DNA of 64,000 nt from Roseibium salinum (lineage in GTDB: Bacteria > Pseudomonadota > Alphaproteobacteria > Rhizobiales > Stappiaceae): assembly GCF_026240905.1 (NCBI RefSeq), contig NZ_JAPEVI010000003.1, positions 2,480,001-2,544,000 on the forward strand. The letters are read 5' to 3'. Below, one piece after another: positions 35,321 through 44,514 of the stretch (positions within the stretch are counted from its first letter, which is position 1; each line of letters opens with the position of its first letter). The translations under genes and the position numbers were made by a program. Below the pieces are notes generated by a model, which saw only the letters and a list, made by a program, of their open reading frames with translations, did not search any database and was not told the DNA's origin.

Positions 35321-35680
35321 TCAGAACATCCAGGTTTCAGGGTTGGGGACCGGCTCGCCGCGCGAGGCCAGTTGCAGGCCCTTTATGCAGCGGACGATCG
35401 CCCACACCGCCACTGCGATCAGCATCAGGACGCCGATGAAGACAAACATCAGCAGTACACTGATGAGGCTGTACAGCATGCCGATCCAGAAGGTGCGGAT
35501 CTGGTAGGTGTAGTGGCTGTCGGCCCAGGTGACGCCCTTGCCCCGGTTGATATAGGCAAACACGACACCGATGAGAGCCGTCAAACCGACCAGCAGACTG
35601 ACGAGATAGAGGATATAGATCAGCGTGACGTTCTTGCCGCCGGGATCCATATAGCCTGAGATTTCGGACTGTCGTTCCAT
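35321..35680 (-). CDS. Small DUF4870-like membrane protein within the glc operon
   Basis: The product is 119 residues with about three transmembrane helices (NVTLIYILYLVSLLVGLTAL, TFWIGMLYSLISVLLMFVFI and a following helix). The segment GVTWADSHYTYQIRTFWIGM and the tail VRCIKGLQLASRGEPVPNPE are typical of this family of small membrane proteins (DUF4870/YidH-like). ATG 35680 is preferred over a TTG 30 bases upstream because GAAGAGGAG precedes it. It sits between glcE and glcF on the same strand. Whether it contributes to glycolate oxidation, for example as a membrane anchor, is not known. Confidence 0.8.
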   Translation of the reverse strand: MERQSEISGYMDPGGKNVTLIYILYLVSLLVGLTALIGVVFAYINRGKGVTWADSHYTYQIRTFWIGMLYSLISVLLMFVFIGVLMLIAVAVWAIVRCIKGLQLASRGEPVPNPETWMF

Positions 35681-35727
35681 ACTCCTCTTCCCCTCAAAGT
35701 CTTTGCGCAAAACAGTGCGGCGACAGA

Positions 35728-36918
35728 CTACACGCCGCTGACCATTCGTCCAGGATTGAGAATGCCCTTCGGATCGAACTGCTCCTTGAGGCGGCGGGAC
35801 AATGCGGCAAGCGGTCCGGGCTGGGGCTGAAAGACGGCGGCATTCGAGCGCACCGACGGTCCGGCGCGCACAAGTGTTGCATGTCCGCCGCCAACCTCGC
35901 CGACAGCGGCGCGGATGTCCGCGTCATGAATTTCCCCGTCCGCGCTGGAGAGCCAGACAAGTCCGCCGCTCCAGTCGAAATAGGCCTGCGCCGACATCCT
36001 GTTCTGCAGAATCCTCAACAGCTGCGGCCCCGCCGTCGGGGCCACGGATACCCGCCAGACCGGCGCATCCGATCCGGCAAACGGCTCCACGTCGCGGATG
36101 GAGCGCCACAGCACTTTCGAGCCGTCTTCGTCAAGGCGGGTTGCCGATCCGAAATCGCGCAGAAGGCTCTGCAGCGTGTTGAACCGGTAGTCGACCGACG
36201 CCGCGAAGCCCTCCAGGCGAAGCACGGTGTTGCTGGTACCGCCATTCACTCCGGCCGGCAGATGCGCGGCACCGGAGACTTCCGCCGACGAGCCCATCGC
36301 CGCGCACAGCGCCTTGATGCCGTCGTCCTCGCTCAGGCCGGAGAGCATGAACGTCGCGGAGCTTTCCGGCCTGGGATTGACCTTGACGGTCACCGTGGTG
36401 GTGACGGCCAGCGTGCCGTAGGACCCGCAGAGCGCCCGTGGAAGATCGTAGCCGGTCACGTTCTTGACCACCTTGCCGCCGGAATTGAAGATCTCGCCGC
36501 GGCCGGAAACGGCTTCCATCCCCAGAACATGGTCCCGCGCGGCCCCCGCCTTGATGCGGCGGGGACCGGAGAGGTTTGCCGCCAGCACGCCGCCGATCGT
36601 TCCCCGGCCGGAGCTCTCTCCGAAAAGCGGGCCATAGTCCATCGGTTCGAAGGACAACTCCTGGCCATTGTCCTCGACCAGCTTCTCGACCTCGGCAATG
36701 GGGGTGCCCGCCTTCACTGTCAGGATCAGTTCCGCCGGTTCGTAGTTCTCCACGCCTGACAGATCCGACAGGTCCAGGAAACGGGCGGCCTGGACCGGAC
36801 GGCCGAGCGCCCGCTTGGAACCCTGCCCGATAATCTCCAGCGGCTGGTCCTCGCCGGCGGCCCATTTCACCGCTTCTTCTACCTGCCGCGCATCCCGCGG
36901 TTTGAAATTGGCGTCCAT
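35728..36918 (-). CDS. glcE: Glycolate oxidase FAD-binding subunit
   Basis: The product is 396 residues with a PCMH-type FAD domain: LEIIGQGSKRALGRPV, then RGTIGGVLAANLSGPRRIKAG, and GKVVKNVTGYDLPRALCGS. It lacks the long substrate domain of GlcD and has the shorter C-terminus of GlcE. ATG 36918 is taken because it follows GAGGG and lies 10 bases after glcD ends, and homologues begin here. It forms the GlcDEF complex. Confidence 0.94.
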   Translation of the reverse strand: MDANFKPRDARQVEEAVKWAAGEDQPLEIIGQGSKRALGRPVQAARFLDLSDLSGVENYEPAELILTVKAGTPIAEVEKLVEDNGQELSFEPMDYGPLFGESSGRGTIGGVLAANLSGPRRIKAGAARDHVLGMEAVSGRGEIFNSGGKVVKNVTGYDLPRALCGSYGTLAVTTTVTVKVNPRPESSATFMLSGLSEDDGIKALCAAMGSSAEVSGAAHLPAGVNGGTSNTVLRLEGFAASVDYRFNTLQSLLRDFGSATRLDEDGSKVLWRSIRDVEPFAGSDAPVWRVSVAPTAGPQLLRILQNRMSAQAYFDWSGGLVWLSSADGEIHDADIRAAVGEVGGGHATLVRAGPSVRSNAAVFQPQPGPLAALSRRLKEQFDPKGILNPGRMVSGV

Positions 36919-36928
36919 ATGCTGGCCC

Positions 36929-38425
36929 TCAGAACCGTGGAATGTCGGGAAACGGCAGCTTTCCCTTGTGTACATGCATCTTGCCGAGCTCGGCGCAACT
37001 GTTGAGCACGGGGAACACCTTGCCGGGATTGAGCAGGTGCTTTTCATCGAAGGCGCATTTCACCCGCTGCTGCTGCTTCAGGTCCTCCTCGGTGAACATC
37101 TCGCTCATCAGGTCACGCTTTTCGATGCCGACCCCGTGTTCACCGGTCAGCACTCCGCCGACCTCGACGCACAGCTTGAGAATATCCGCTCCGAACGCCT
37201 CGGCGGCGTCCAGTTCGCCGGGCTTGTTGGCATCGTAGAGGATCAGGGGGTGCAGATTGCCGTCGCCGGCATGAAAGACATTGGCCACGGCAAGGCCGTG
37301 TTTGACGGACAGCTCCCGCATGCGGGCGAGAACCCTGGGCAGCTCCCGGCGCGGGATCGTGCCGTCCATGCAAAGGTAGTCCGGCGAGATACGGCCGACC
37401 GCCGGAAACGCCGCCTTGCGGCCGGCCCAGAAGGTCATGCGCTCCTCCTCGCTTTCGGAGACGCGCAGATGGCTGGCCTGGTTGGTCCTGGCGATTTCCT
37501 CGACACGGCCGATCAGGAGATCCACTTCGCCTTCCGGCCCGTCCAGCTCGACGATCAACAGAGCCTCGACGTCCCGCGGGTAGCCGGCGTGGACAAAATC
37601 CTCCGCCGCGTGAATGGCGAGCTTGTCCATCATCTCCATGCCGCCGGGAATGATGCCCGCACCGATGATGTCGGCGACACAGCGCCCGCCGTCCTCGCTG
37701 GTCGGAAAACCGATCAGCAGGGCCCGCGCGGTTTCCGGTTTCTGCAGGATGCGCACGGTCACCTCCGTCACCACGCCGAGCAGGCCCTCCGAGCCGGTCA
37801 TCAGCGCCAGCAAGTCATAGCCTTCGCTGTCCAGATGCTTGCCGCCGAGCCGGACCACCTCGCCGTTGATCAGCACCATTTCCAGGCCGAGCACGTTGTT
37901 GGTGGTCAGGCCGTATTTCAGGCAGTGCACGCCGCCGGAGTTTTCCGCGATGTTGCCGCCAATGGAACAGGCAATCTGCGAGGACGGATCCGGCGCGTAG
38001 TAGAAGCCCTCGTGTTCGACCGCCCGGGTAATGCCGAGATTGGTCACCCCCGGCTGGACGACCGCCGCCCGGTTGGCGAAATCCACATCCAGTACCTGGT
38101 TGAACTTCATCATCGACAGCAACACGCCGTCCGCCAGCGGCAGGGCGCCGCCGGAAAGCGAGGTTCCCGCACCGCGCGGGACCACCTTGACGTTGTTGTC
38201 GTAGCAGTATTTGAGAACCCTGGAGACCTGGTCGACGGTTTGCGGCAGCACCACGATCAGCGGCAATTGGCGATAGGCGGTCAGCGCATCGGTTTCATAG
38301 GCGCGCATCTCCCGCTCGTCGTGGATCACGCCCTCTCCCGGGACGATCGCCTGAAGCGCTCTGAGGATTTCCTGGCGGCGGGCAATAACGTCCTTGTCCG
38401 GGGCGGGCATCGCAATCGCGGTCAC
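36929..38425 (-). CDS. glcD: Glycolate oxidase catalytic subunit
   Basis: The product is about 498 residues. The FAD-binding region reads VVPRGAGTSLSGGALPLADG and NIAENSGGVHCLKYGLTTNN. The C-terminal oxidase domain has FHAGDGNLHPLILYD and the GEHGVGIEK metal/flavin motif. It oxidises glycolate (or D-lactate) with FAD. The start is not certain: GTG 38425 has AAGGA 8 bases upstream and is preferred over a longer frame beginning at 38476 and over ATG 38407. It is the first gene of the operon and is divergent from a LysR regulator. Confidence 0.94.
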   Translation of the reverse strand: MTAIAMPAPDKDVIARRQEILRALQAIVPGEGVIHDEREMRAYETDALTAYRQLPLIVVLPQTVDQVSRVLKYCYDNNVKVVPRGAGTSLSGGALPLADGVLLSMMKFNQVLDVDFANRAAVVQPGVTNLGITRAVEHEGFYYAPDPSSQIACSIGGNIAENSGGVHCLKYGLTTNNVLGLEMVLINGEVVRLGGKHLDSEGYDLLALMTGSEGLLGVVTEVTVRILQKPETARALLIGFPTSEDGGRCVADIIGAGIIPGGMEMMDKLAIHAAEDFVHAGYPRDVEALLIVELDGPEGEVDLLIGRVEEIARTNQASHLRVSESEEERMTFWAGRKAAFPAVGRISPDYLCMDGTIPRRELPRVLARMRELSVKHGLAVANVFHAGDGNLHPLILYDANKPGELDAAEAFGADILKLCVEVGGVLTGEHGVGIEKRDLMSEMFTEEDLKQQQRVKCAFDEKHLLNPGKVFPVLNSCAELGKMHVHKGKLPFPDIPRF

Positions 38426-38578
38426 AGAGGGCACTCCTTTCGATTTGCGTTTTCTGATCCACACATTTGCTCTCATGTGATCGAAGCTGGTAGATCAACG
38501 GCTTCGCCGAATTCTTGCAAGTCCCGGCAATCGGAAAAACGTTCGGCGAATTGTAATTGTCTTTCTGAGAGATTGAAA

Positions 38579-39520
38579 ATGAGCAATCTGACCGACATGG
38601 AGATTTTCGCACGGGTCGTGAGCGCCGGCAGCATGTCGGCGGCCGGTCGCGAAATGAACCTGTCACCTGCCGTTGTCTCCAAACGCATTCGGCGGCTGGA
38701 GGAAAAGCTCGGGACACGGCTCCTGCAGAGGACGACCCGGCAGATTGCCATGACGGAGGCCGGGCAAGGCTTCTACGAACGGGTGATTGCCATCCTGGCC
38801 TCGGTGGAAGAAGCCGAGTCCTTCGTCGCCCGAGGCTCCGCCAAAGCCCGCGGCAACCTGAAGGTCGCCGTGCCGACCTCTTTCGGCCGGCTGCACATCG
38901 CCCCGCACCTGGGCAAGTTTCTTGCCGAGAACTCCGATCTGACCATCAATCTCGATCTCTCCGACGATTTTGTCGACATTGTCGGCGAAGGCTATGACCT
39001 GGCGATCCGTATCGCCGAACTTTCCGATTCCAGCCTCGTTGCCCGGCGCCTGGCGCCGGTCCACCGGATCCTGTGCGCCAGCCCCGACTATGTGAACAAG
39101 CACGGCGAGCCGCTTAGCATTGGGGACCTGGCCAATCACGTCACCATCGCCGCAACCAATCAGGATCCCTGGCGGCTGTCCGGCCCCGACGGCATCGAAA
39201 CCATCCGCACCCATGCACCGATCAAGACCAATTCCAACGAGGTCGTGCGTGAGTGTCTTCTTGCCGGGGTCGGCGTCGCGCTCCGCTCGACCTGGGATGT
39301 CGGGCCTGAACTTCGTGCGGGCAAGCTGCAGGTCCTGTTGCCGCAATACAGGGCCCTGAAGGACGTCGGGATCTACGCGGTCTATCCGAGCCGGCAGTTC
39401 CTTCCGGCAAAGGTCCGCGTCTTCATCGACTTTCTGGCAAACCTTTATGGCTCTTCGCCCTACTGGGACGAAGGGCTGGACGACTGGCTACGCCTGCCGG
39501 GCGATGCGCTGGCAGACTGA
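38579..39520 (+). CDS. LysR-family regulator, probably of the glc operon
   Basis: The product is 313 residues. The winged HTH (MEIFARVVSAGSMSAAGREM, LSPAVVSKRIRRLEEKLG) is followed by a LysR substrate-binding domain of the DsdC/PA-type small group (GNLKVAVPTSFGRLHIAPHL, GYDLAIRIAELSDSSLVARR). The ATG 38579 follows GAGAG and lies 150 bases from the glcD start on the other strand. Divergent orientation suggests it controls the glc genes in response to glycolate, which is an inference. Confidence 0.88.
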   Translation: MSNLTDMEIFARVVSAGSMSAAGREMNLSPAVVSKRIRRLEEKLGTRLLQRTTRQIAMTEAGQGFYERVIAILASVEEAESFVARGSAKARGNLKVAVPTSFGRLHIAPHLGKFLAENSDLTINLDLSDDFVDIVGEGYDLAIRIAELSDSSLVARRLAPVHRILCASPDYVNKHGEPLSIGDLANHVTIAATNQDPWRLSGPDGIETIRTHAPIKTNSNEVVRECLLAGVGVALRSTWDVGPELRAGKLQVLLPQYRALKDVGIYAVYPSRQFLPAKVRVFIDFLANLYGSSPYWDEGLDDWLRLPGDALAD

Positions 39521-39687
39521 GCGCGCTTGCCGGCAAACCAGGTGACGAACCATCGGCGTCGTCTCGGCCTGGTGACCTCCGCAAACCGGCCGCCATGTCC
39601 ATGCGACCGTGCGCCGCTTGCATCCTTCGCTCACATCCTGTTCATTTGGTCCCGGGGTTACTACGCCCAAACTGAGGGAGAGAACAT

Positions 39688-40083
39688 ATGCAGCGACTGC
39701 TGATGATCGCCGGAACAGCGCTTCTGGCCATGACCGTTCAGGCCAGCGCCCAGGGTGATGCTGAAAAAGGTGAAAAAGTCTTCAGGAAATGCGGCGCCTG
39801 CCATGCCGTCGGTCCTGACGCCAAAAACAAGGTGGGTCCGCAGCTCAATGGCGTCGTTGGCCGCCAGTGGGGCACGGTGGAAGACTACAAGTATTCAAAG
39901 GCGCTCCTGGAGCTGGGTGAAGGCAAGGTGTGGGACGAAGAGACCCTCAGCGCCTATCTGGAAAAGCCGAAGGATGTCATCCCCGGCGGCAAGATGGCGT
40001 TTGCGGGCCTGAGGAAGGAAGAGGACCGCGCCGACGTCATTGCCTATCTGGCGCAGTTCAACGAAGACGGCACGACCAAATAA
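39688..40083 (+). CDS. Class I c-type cytochrome (cytochrome c2-like)
   Basis: The product is 131 residues with a signal peptide ending around ASAQG and a haem site CGACH (Cys35, Cys38, His39) in a KCGACHAVGPDAKNKVGPQL context. The sixth ligand is the Met of GGKMAFAG near residue 103. It is a small soluble periplasmic electron carrier of the mitochondrial-type family. GAGGGAGAG lies just before the ATG. It is monocistronic and could serve respiratory or dehydrogenase electron transfer. Confidence 0.93.
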   Translation: MQRLLMIAGTALLAMTVQASAQGDAEKGEKVFRKCGACHAVGPDAKNKVGPQLNGVVGRQWGTVEDYKYSKALLELGEGKVWDEETLSAYLEKPKDVIPGGKMAFAGLRKEEDRADVIAYLAQFNEDGTTK

Positions 40084-40110
40084 GGCCGGTCTTCCTGTGA
40101 AGAGCTCGGA

Positions 40111-40132
40111 TGGGCCGGGAAAACCCGGCCCA
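40111..40132. terminator. GC-rich hairpin between cytochrome c and DUF3422 genes
   Basis: A perfect 9-bp stem, TGGGCCGGG / CCCGGCCCA with an AAAA loop, lies between the two convergent genes. No T-run follows on either side, so its terminator strength is uncertain. Confidence 0.5.
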
Positions 40133-40229
40133 GAGAAATGACCAATACGCTGGTTCCCGGGTGCAGTGCGCGCCGGGACGGCAGCGCAGCGGTTTTGCCG
40201 GAAGTCCGGAGGCGGTTCCCCCGGTCTTG

Positions 40230-41549
40230 TCAATGTTCGCCGTGATGCTTGCGGATCCGCCGGACGAGCCACCAGACGAGAAGCACAACGAGCGGAACGG
40301 CAAGGCCCGTTGTCACGTTCGCGTTGGGAACCGGCAATCCGGATTCCTTCGCCGCTTTTGCCAGATACGAAATCAGCCCGACCACATAATAACTCACCGC
40401 GGCCACCGACAGTCCTTCAACCGTCTGCTGGAGCCGTAATTGCAGACGTGCGCGGCGGTTCATGGATTGCAGCAGGATGCGGTTCTGCTCCTCCAGTTCG
40501 ACGTCCACGCTCGTGCGCAACAGCGTCGTGGCGCGGGCGAGCTTGCGGGAGAGCATGGCCTGACGGTCCTCGATCGCCTGGCATGTGCGCATGGCGGGCG
40601 CAAGGCGCCGTGTCAGGAAGGCCGCCATCGAAAGGTCCCCGGGTGCCGCCTCCTCTCTCAACGCGCTCAGTCTCGCTTTGACGATTTCATCATAGGCCCG
40701 GCTGGCGCCGAAGCGGAACGTGCTCGCCGTCGCTCCGGCTTCCAGCGCGGCTGCCAGCGTGGTCAGCTTGTCGAGCAATTCCTGGTTGGTGCCAAGCGCG
40801 GAGGCGTCCTTCATCTGGCCGGTTAGGTCCGCCAGCTCGATTTCAAACCGCCTGATGTCCGGCTGAAGGCCCGTTGCCTCGAACAGCCCGAGCATGGCAA
40901 GGGTCCGGTAGGTCTCTACCTCCAGGAGGCGCTGGACGACCGCCCCCGCCTGAACGTCGTTGAGGGAATGGTTGAAGACCAGGAACCGGGTGAGCCCGTC
41001 GCCGTCCTGGCGGAAATCGGTCGCCACCACCGCGGCCCCGCCCTCCAATGTCGAAACAGTCAGGCTGCTGCCGTCGAAGTGGTGCCGCCACTGGTCGCCC
41101 TCGTGCGGGGCCCGCAACTCCAGGCGGACGGCCACCAGCAGATCGCCGGGCGCGCGGAAGGCGGCCCCGAAGGGATGCGTCGCCGGAACCTTCCCGAAAA
41201 TCGTATCAGGGCTGGCGGCACCGTCCCAGGTGTAGGTGGTGAATTCCGCGTGCTGTTCCCAGCTCAGCGTGCCGCCGCCGAAGGCAAGCGTATGGTGGCG
41301 CGCTCCCTGGGCCGGGACGTGCCCGCCGTGGGAGACGCAGAAGTCCGCGAGCCAGGCGTGATCCTGCGCTGCCTCGTCCCCGTGGGTCAGGAAGGCGTAG
41401 TGCAGAACGGTCCGCGGGCTCGTGATCGGCCGGAAAGGACGCGCGTGCACCTCCCCCACGACCTTTTCCCGCAGCGGCGAGGTCCGGAATGAGGGAAAGG
41501 ACGATCCGTTTTCTGAAGCCTGATCCACGGAACCAACTCCGACCTGCAT
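40230..41549 (-). CDS. DUF3422-family membrane protein
   Basis: The product is 439 residues, the family's normal length. The start region has REKVVGEVHARPFRPITSPR, then a long cytoplasmic part with helical segments, and the C-terminus has two transmembrane helices (about residues 375-395 and 408-428). Motifs known for the family are FVFNHSLNDVQAGAVVQRLLEVETYR and AIEDRQAMLSRKLARATTLLRTSVDV. The function is unknown; it is found across alphaproteobacteria. It is divergent from the LldR-like regulator, and the operator at 41650 could affect it too. Confidence 0.92.
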   Translation of the reverse strand: MQVGVGSVDQASENGSSFPSFRTSPLREKVVGEVHARPFRPITSPRTVLHYAFLTHGDEAAQDHAWLADFCVSHGGHVPAQGARHHTLAFGGGTLSWEQHAEFTTYTWDGAASPDTIFGKVPATHPFGAAFRAPGDLLVAVRLELRAPHEGDQWRHHFDGSSLTVSTLEGGAAVVATDFRQDGDGLTRFLVFNHSLNDVQAGAVVQRLLEVETYRTLAMLGLFEATGLQPDIRRFEIELADLTGQMKDASALGTNQELLDKLTTLAAALEAGATASTFRFGASRAYDEIVKARLSALREEAAPGDLSMAAFLTRRLAPAMRTCQAIEDRQAMLSRKLARATTLLRTSVDVELEEQNRILLQSMNRRARLQLRLQQTVEGLSVAAVSYYVVGLISYLAKAAKESGLPVPNANVTTGLAVPLVVLLVWWLVRRIRKHHGEH

Positions 41550-41649
41550 GTTTTTCGGCGTCAGCTTGCCCTCAAGACCCGCAGGAAACCATCGGATTCT
41601 CGCCCCGGCGACGATTGGTCGCCGGGGCGCGGCATTTGAGCAACAAGAT

Positions 41650-41672
41650 ATTGGACAAATAAATTGACCAAT
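41650..41672 (+). promoter_or_regulatory. Candidate operator for the LldR-like GntR regulator
   Basis: ATTGGACAA, five bases, TTGACCAAT is a 23-base dyad with one mismatch per arm of nine. FadR/LldR-type GntR proteins bind TTGG/CCAA dyads of this kind. It lies 48 bases before the regulator's ATG, so autoregulation and lldD control are plausible. Confidence 0.6.
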
Positions 41673-41719
41673 TGCGAATTAGCCGCTATTTTCCCCCGCA
41701 AGCAGAGGAAGCCGTCCGC

Positions 41720-42495
41720 ATGTTTCAACCCGTCGATCATCAGAAAACGGCTGCCGCCGTGGTGGAGCAGATCGAAGATCTGATCCTGAAAGGCGTGCTG
41801 CAATCCGGCGACAAGCTGCCTGCCGAGCGGGATCTCGCGGAACAGCTGGCGGTATCACGGCCGGTGCTGCGGGATGCCTTGAAAATTCTGGAAGACAGGA
41901 AGCTGATCGAGGCCCGCCGCGGCGGGGAACCTTCGTCGCGGACCTGATCGGACCGATCTTCTCCGAAGCCATCGTTCAGCTGATCGCCCGCCATCCAACC
42001 GCCGTGAACGACTATTTCGAATTCCGGCGCGGCATCGAAAGCCAGGCCGCCGCACAGGCCGCCGGGCGCGCGGCGCCCTCCGACATTGCGCGGCTCGACG
42101 AGATCATCCGCGAGATGCAAGCAGCGCACGACAGTGCAGATCTGGCGGCGGAAAGCCGGCTGGATGTCGCCTTCCACCACGCCGTTGGCGAGGCTGCCCA
42201 CAACGTCGTGATGCTGCACACCTTGCGGTCCTGCTACAGGCTGCTTGAAAACGGCGTTTTCTATAATCGCGGACGGCTCTACGACCACCCGACCGCACGG
42301 ATCGAGCTCCTGCAGCAGCACAAGGCGATCGCCGATGCCATCCGGCAGGCAGATCCCGACAGGGCGCGCAAGGCCTCTGAAGACCATATCGACTATGTGC
42401 GTGGCACGCTCGACGACACCAGGGAAATGGACCGGCGGGAACAACTTGCCGGCCTGAGACGATTGAAAAAACCCAAAACTCCGGCTCGCACCTGA
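41720..42495 (+). pseudogene. GntR/FCD-family regulator (LldR-like), broken by a -1 frameshift
   Basis: The first frame gives the winged helix: EQIEDLILKGVLQSGDKLPAERDL, SRPVLRDALKILEDRKLIEARRGG. It then leaves the frame at a run of four G's (41924-41927). Adding one G makes RRGGGTFVADLIGPIF and joins the second frame, an intact FCD ligand domain with YFEFRRGIESQAAAQAAG and the metal His residues in VAFHHAVGEAA and RKASEDHIDYV. The full protein would be about 258 residues. Loss of one G in a G-run is a common sequencing or slippage error. It lies 20 bases before lldD, so it should be the lactate-responsive regulator. If the break is real, lldD control is lost. Confidence 0.8.
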
Positions 42496-42515
42496 GCTCA
42501 CCGGGAGGAAATACC

Positions 42516-43733
42516 ATGACAGTTGTGACCGATACTGCGGACATGCAGGCCCTGGCGAAGCGCCGGGTACCGAAAATGTTCTACGATTATGCCGATACCG
42601 GCTCCTGGACACAGAGCACCTACCGGGAGAACGAAGCCGCCCTTCAGCGCCAGAAGCTGCGCCAGCGGGTCGCCCGCAACATCGACAACCGGTCCGTCAA
42701 GACCACGATGATCGGCCAGGAGGTCTCCATGCCGGTCGCCCTGGCGCCGGTGGGCATCACCGGCATGCAGCATGCCGACGGGGAAATCCTCGCCGCGCAG
42801 GCCGCGGAAGAATTCGGCGTGCCCTTCACGCTCTCCACCATGAGCGTCTGCTCCATCGAGGACGTCGCGGAGCACACGAAAAATCCGTTCTGGTTCCAGC
42901 TCTATGTCATGCGCGACCGCGGCTTTTCCGAAAGCCTCATGCAGCGGGCGCTGGCTGCGAACTGTTCGGCCCTGGTACTCACTCTCGATCTGCAGGTTCT
43001 CGGCCAGCGCCATCAGGACATCAAGAACGGCCTTTCCACGCCGCCGAACCCCAAGGCACGCGTGCTGCTCGACCTTGCGCTCAAGCCGCGCTGGTGCTGG
43101 AACATGCTGCTCACCAAACGGCGCCAGTTCGGCAACATCCACGGCCACGTTACCGGCGTCCATGACATGACCTCGCTATCGGAATGGACCGCCAGCCAGT
43201 TCGATCCGACGCTTGACTGGTCATCCGTCGAATGGGTGAAAAAGCACTGGAACCGCAAGCTGATCCTCAAGGGCATCAACGACGTCGAAGACGCGAAGAT
43301 CGCCGCGGATCTGGGCGCGGATGCCATCGTGGTTTCCAATCACGGCGGACGTCAGCTCGACGGAGCTCTTGCCTCCTACGAGGTCTTGGGAGACATCGTC
43401 GATGCGGTGGGCGACAAGGTCGAAGTTCATTTCGACGGCGGCATCCGCTCCGGCCAGGACGTTTTCAAAGCCGTCGCCATGGGCGCGCGCAGCACCTATA
43501 TCGGCCGGGCCTTCGTTTACGGTCTCGGCGCAATGGGCAAGCCGGGCGTAACCAGGGTGCTGGAGATCATCCACAAGGAACTGGACGTGACCATGGGCCT
43601 TTGCGGGGAAACCGACATTGCAAATGTCGGCCGGCACAATCTGGTTCTCAAGGACGGGCAGGCAAGGGACGCAAGGTCCCTCACACAGGGCGGCCGCCCG
43701 CAACCGGTCGCCGGATCTGCCGCGGCCTCGTGA
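42516..43733 (+). CDS. lldD: L-lactate dehydrogenase (FMN-dependent, cytochrome type)
   Basis: The product is 405 residues of the alpha-hydroxyacid oxidase family. It has RRVPKMFYDYADTGSWTQ at the N-terminus, the FMN sites LSTMSVCSIEDVA and VLTLDLQVLGQRHQD, the active-site ADAIVVSNHGGRQLDGA with the catalytic His, and the phosphate loop VHFDGGIRSGQDVFKAV. It oxidises L-lactate to pyruvate and feeds electrons to the membrane. GGGAGGA lies before the ATG. The LldR-like regulator just upstream supports lactate over glycolate as substrate. Its 3' end overlaps the convergent AraC gene by 53 bases. Confidence 0.9.
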   Translation: MTVVTDTADMQALAKRRVPKMFYDYADTGSWTQSTYRENEAALQRQKLRQRVARNIDNRSVKTTMIGQEVSMPVALAPVGITGMQHADGEILAAQAAEEFGVPFTLSTMSVCSIEDVAEHTKNPFWFQLYVMRDRGFSESLMQRALAANCSALVLTLDLQVLGQRHQDIKNGLSTPPNPKARVLLDLALKPRWCWNMLLTKRRQFGNIHGHVTGVHDMTSLSEWTASQFDPTLDWSSVEWVKKHWNRKLILKGINDVEDAKIAADLGADAIVVSNHGGRQLDGALASYEVLGDIVDAVGDKVEVHFDGGIRSGQDVFKAVAMGARSTYIGRAFVYGLGAMGKPGVTRVLEIIHKELDVTMGLCGETDIANVGRHNLVLKDGQARDARSLTQGGRPQPVAGSAAAS

Positions 43734-44514
43734 TCGTCGACGGACGCAGACCCAGCCGGGCCTTCATGCTTGCCGTCATATGGCTTTGCGAGGAGAAGCC
43801 GGCCTGAAGCGCAATCTCCGGCAGGGGACAGTCCGTCGTGGCGATCAGGCGCCGGGCGCGCTGGACCCTGCGGGTCAGGATGAAGTCGTAAGGCGTCTGG
43901 CCGCAGAAGGCGGAAAACGCCCGGCTCAGGAAACTGGCGGATACGCCGATTTCCCGGCCAAGGCGCGCCACCGTCAGGCCCGAGCCGAGATTTTCCTCGA
44001 TCAGCTCCGTCAGGCGCCGGAAACGTCCCGAAGTCATCCATCTGGACGCCTTGCGGGGATTTCCTCCGCCCTGCGCGGCCGCGCTGAAGGCCCGCAGGCA
44101 CTCTTCCAGGTCGAGCTGCCCGGGGCAGCTGCCGGCGAGCAGCCATTTCCTCAGCCTAGCCGCCGCGGGCAAGGCATCGGCGCCGCCGATATTGGTCCGG
44201 TAGGCATGCGCCCTCACCTCGATCGAGGCGCCGCTGACGACAAGATACTCCCCGCCTGCCGCCGAGGCGGAGCGGATGTCGCAGCCGTGCGGCGTGAGCG
44301 CCAGCGTGTTCGGCAGGCGGAAAAACGGCCCGACCCTATCCGACCCGACCGCATGACGTCCCGTCTGGGCATCGAAGGCAAAGCCGAGGCTGTCGGCCGG
44401 CGCGGTAAAGCCGACATCGTAGCCGGCAGCGGGCAGGAGGGACAGCTGGTGACCTGCCAGCGACAGAGATATCGGCCCGCTTGCCGCACCTGGGTGATCT
44501 GATAAAGGATACAT
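43681..44514 (-). CDS. AraC-family regulator
   Basis: The product is 277 residues with a C-terminal double HTH (LTVARLGREIGVSASFLSRAFS, then LPEIALQAGFSSQSHMTASMK). The N-terminal part looks like a cupin-type sensing domain of the AraC_binding_2 kind (PISLSLAGHQLSLLPAAGYDV). It is divergent from the threonine dehydratase-like gene, with the starts 130 bases apart, and is likely its regulator. Its last 17 codons overlap the end of lldD on the other strand. Confidence 0.87.
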   Translation of the reverse strand: MYPLSDHPGAASGPISLSLAGHQLSLLPAAGYDVGFTAPADSLGFAFDAQTGRHAVGSDRVGPFFRLPNTLALTPHGCDIRSASAAGGEYLVVSGASIEVRAHAYRTNIGGADALPAAARLRKWLLAGSCPGQLDLEECLRAFSAAAQGGGNPRKASRWMTSGRFRRLTELIEENLGSGLTVARLGREIGVSASFLSRAFSAFCGQTPYDFILTRRVQRARRLIATTDCPLPEIALQAGFSSQSHMTASMKARLGLRPSTITRPRQIRRPVAGGRPV

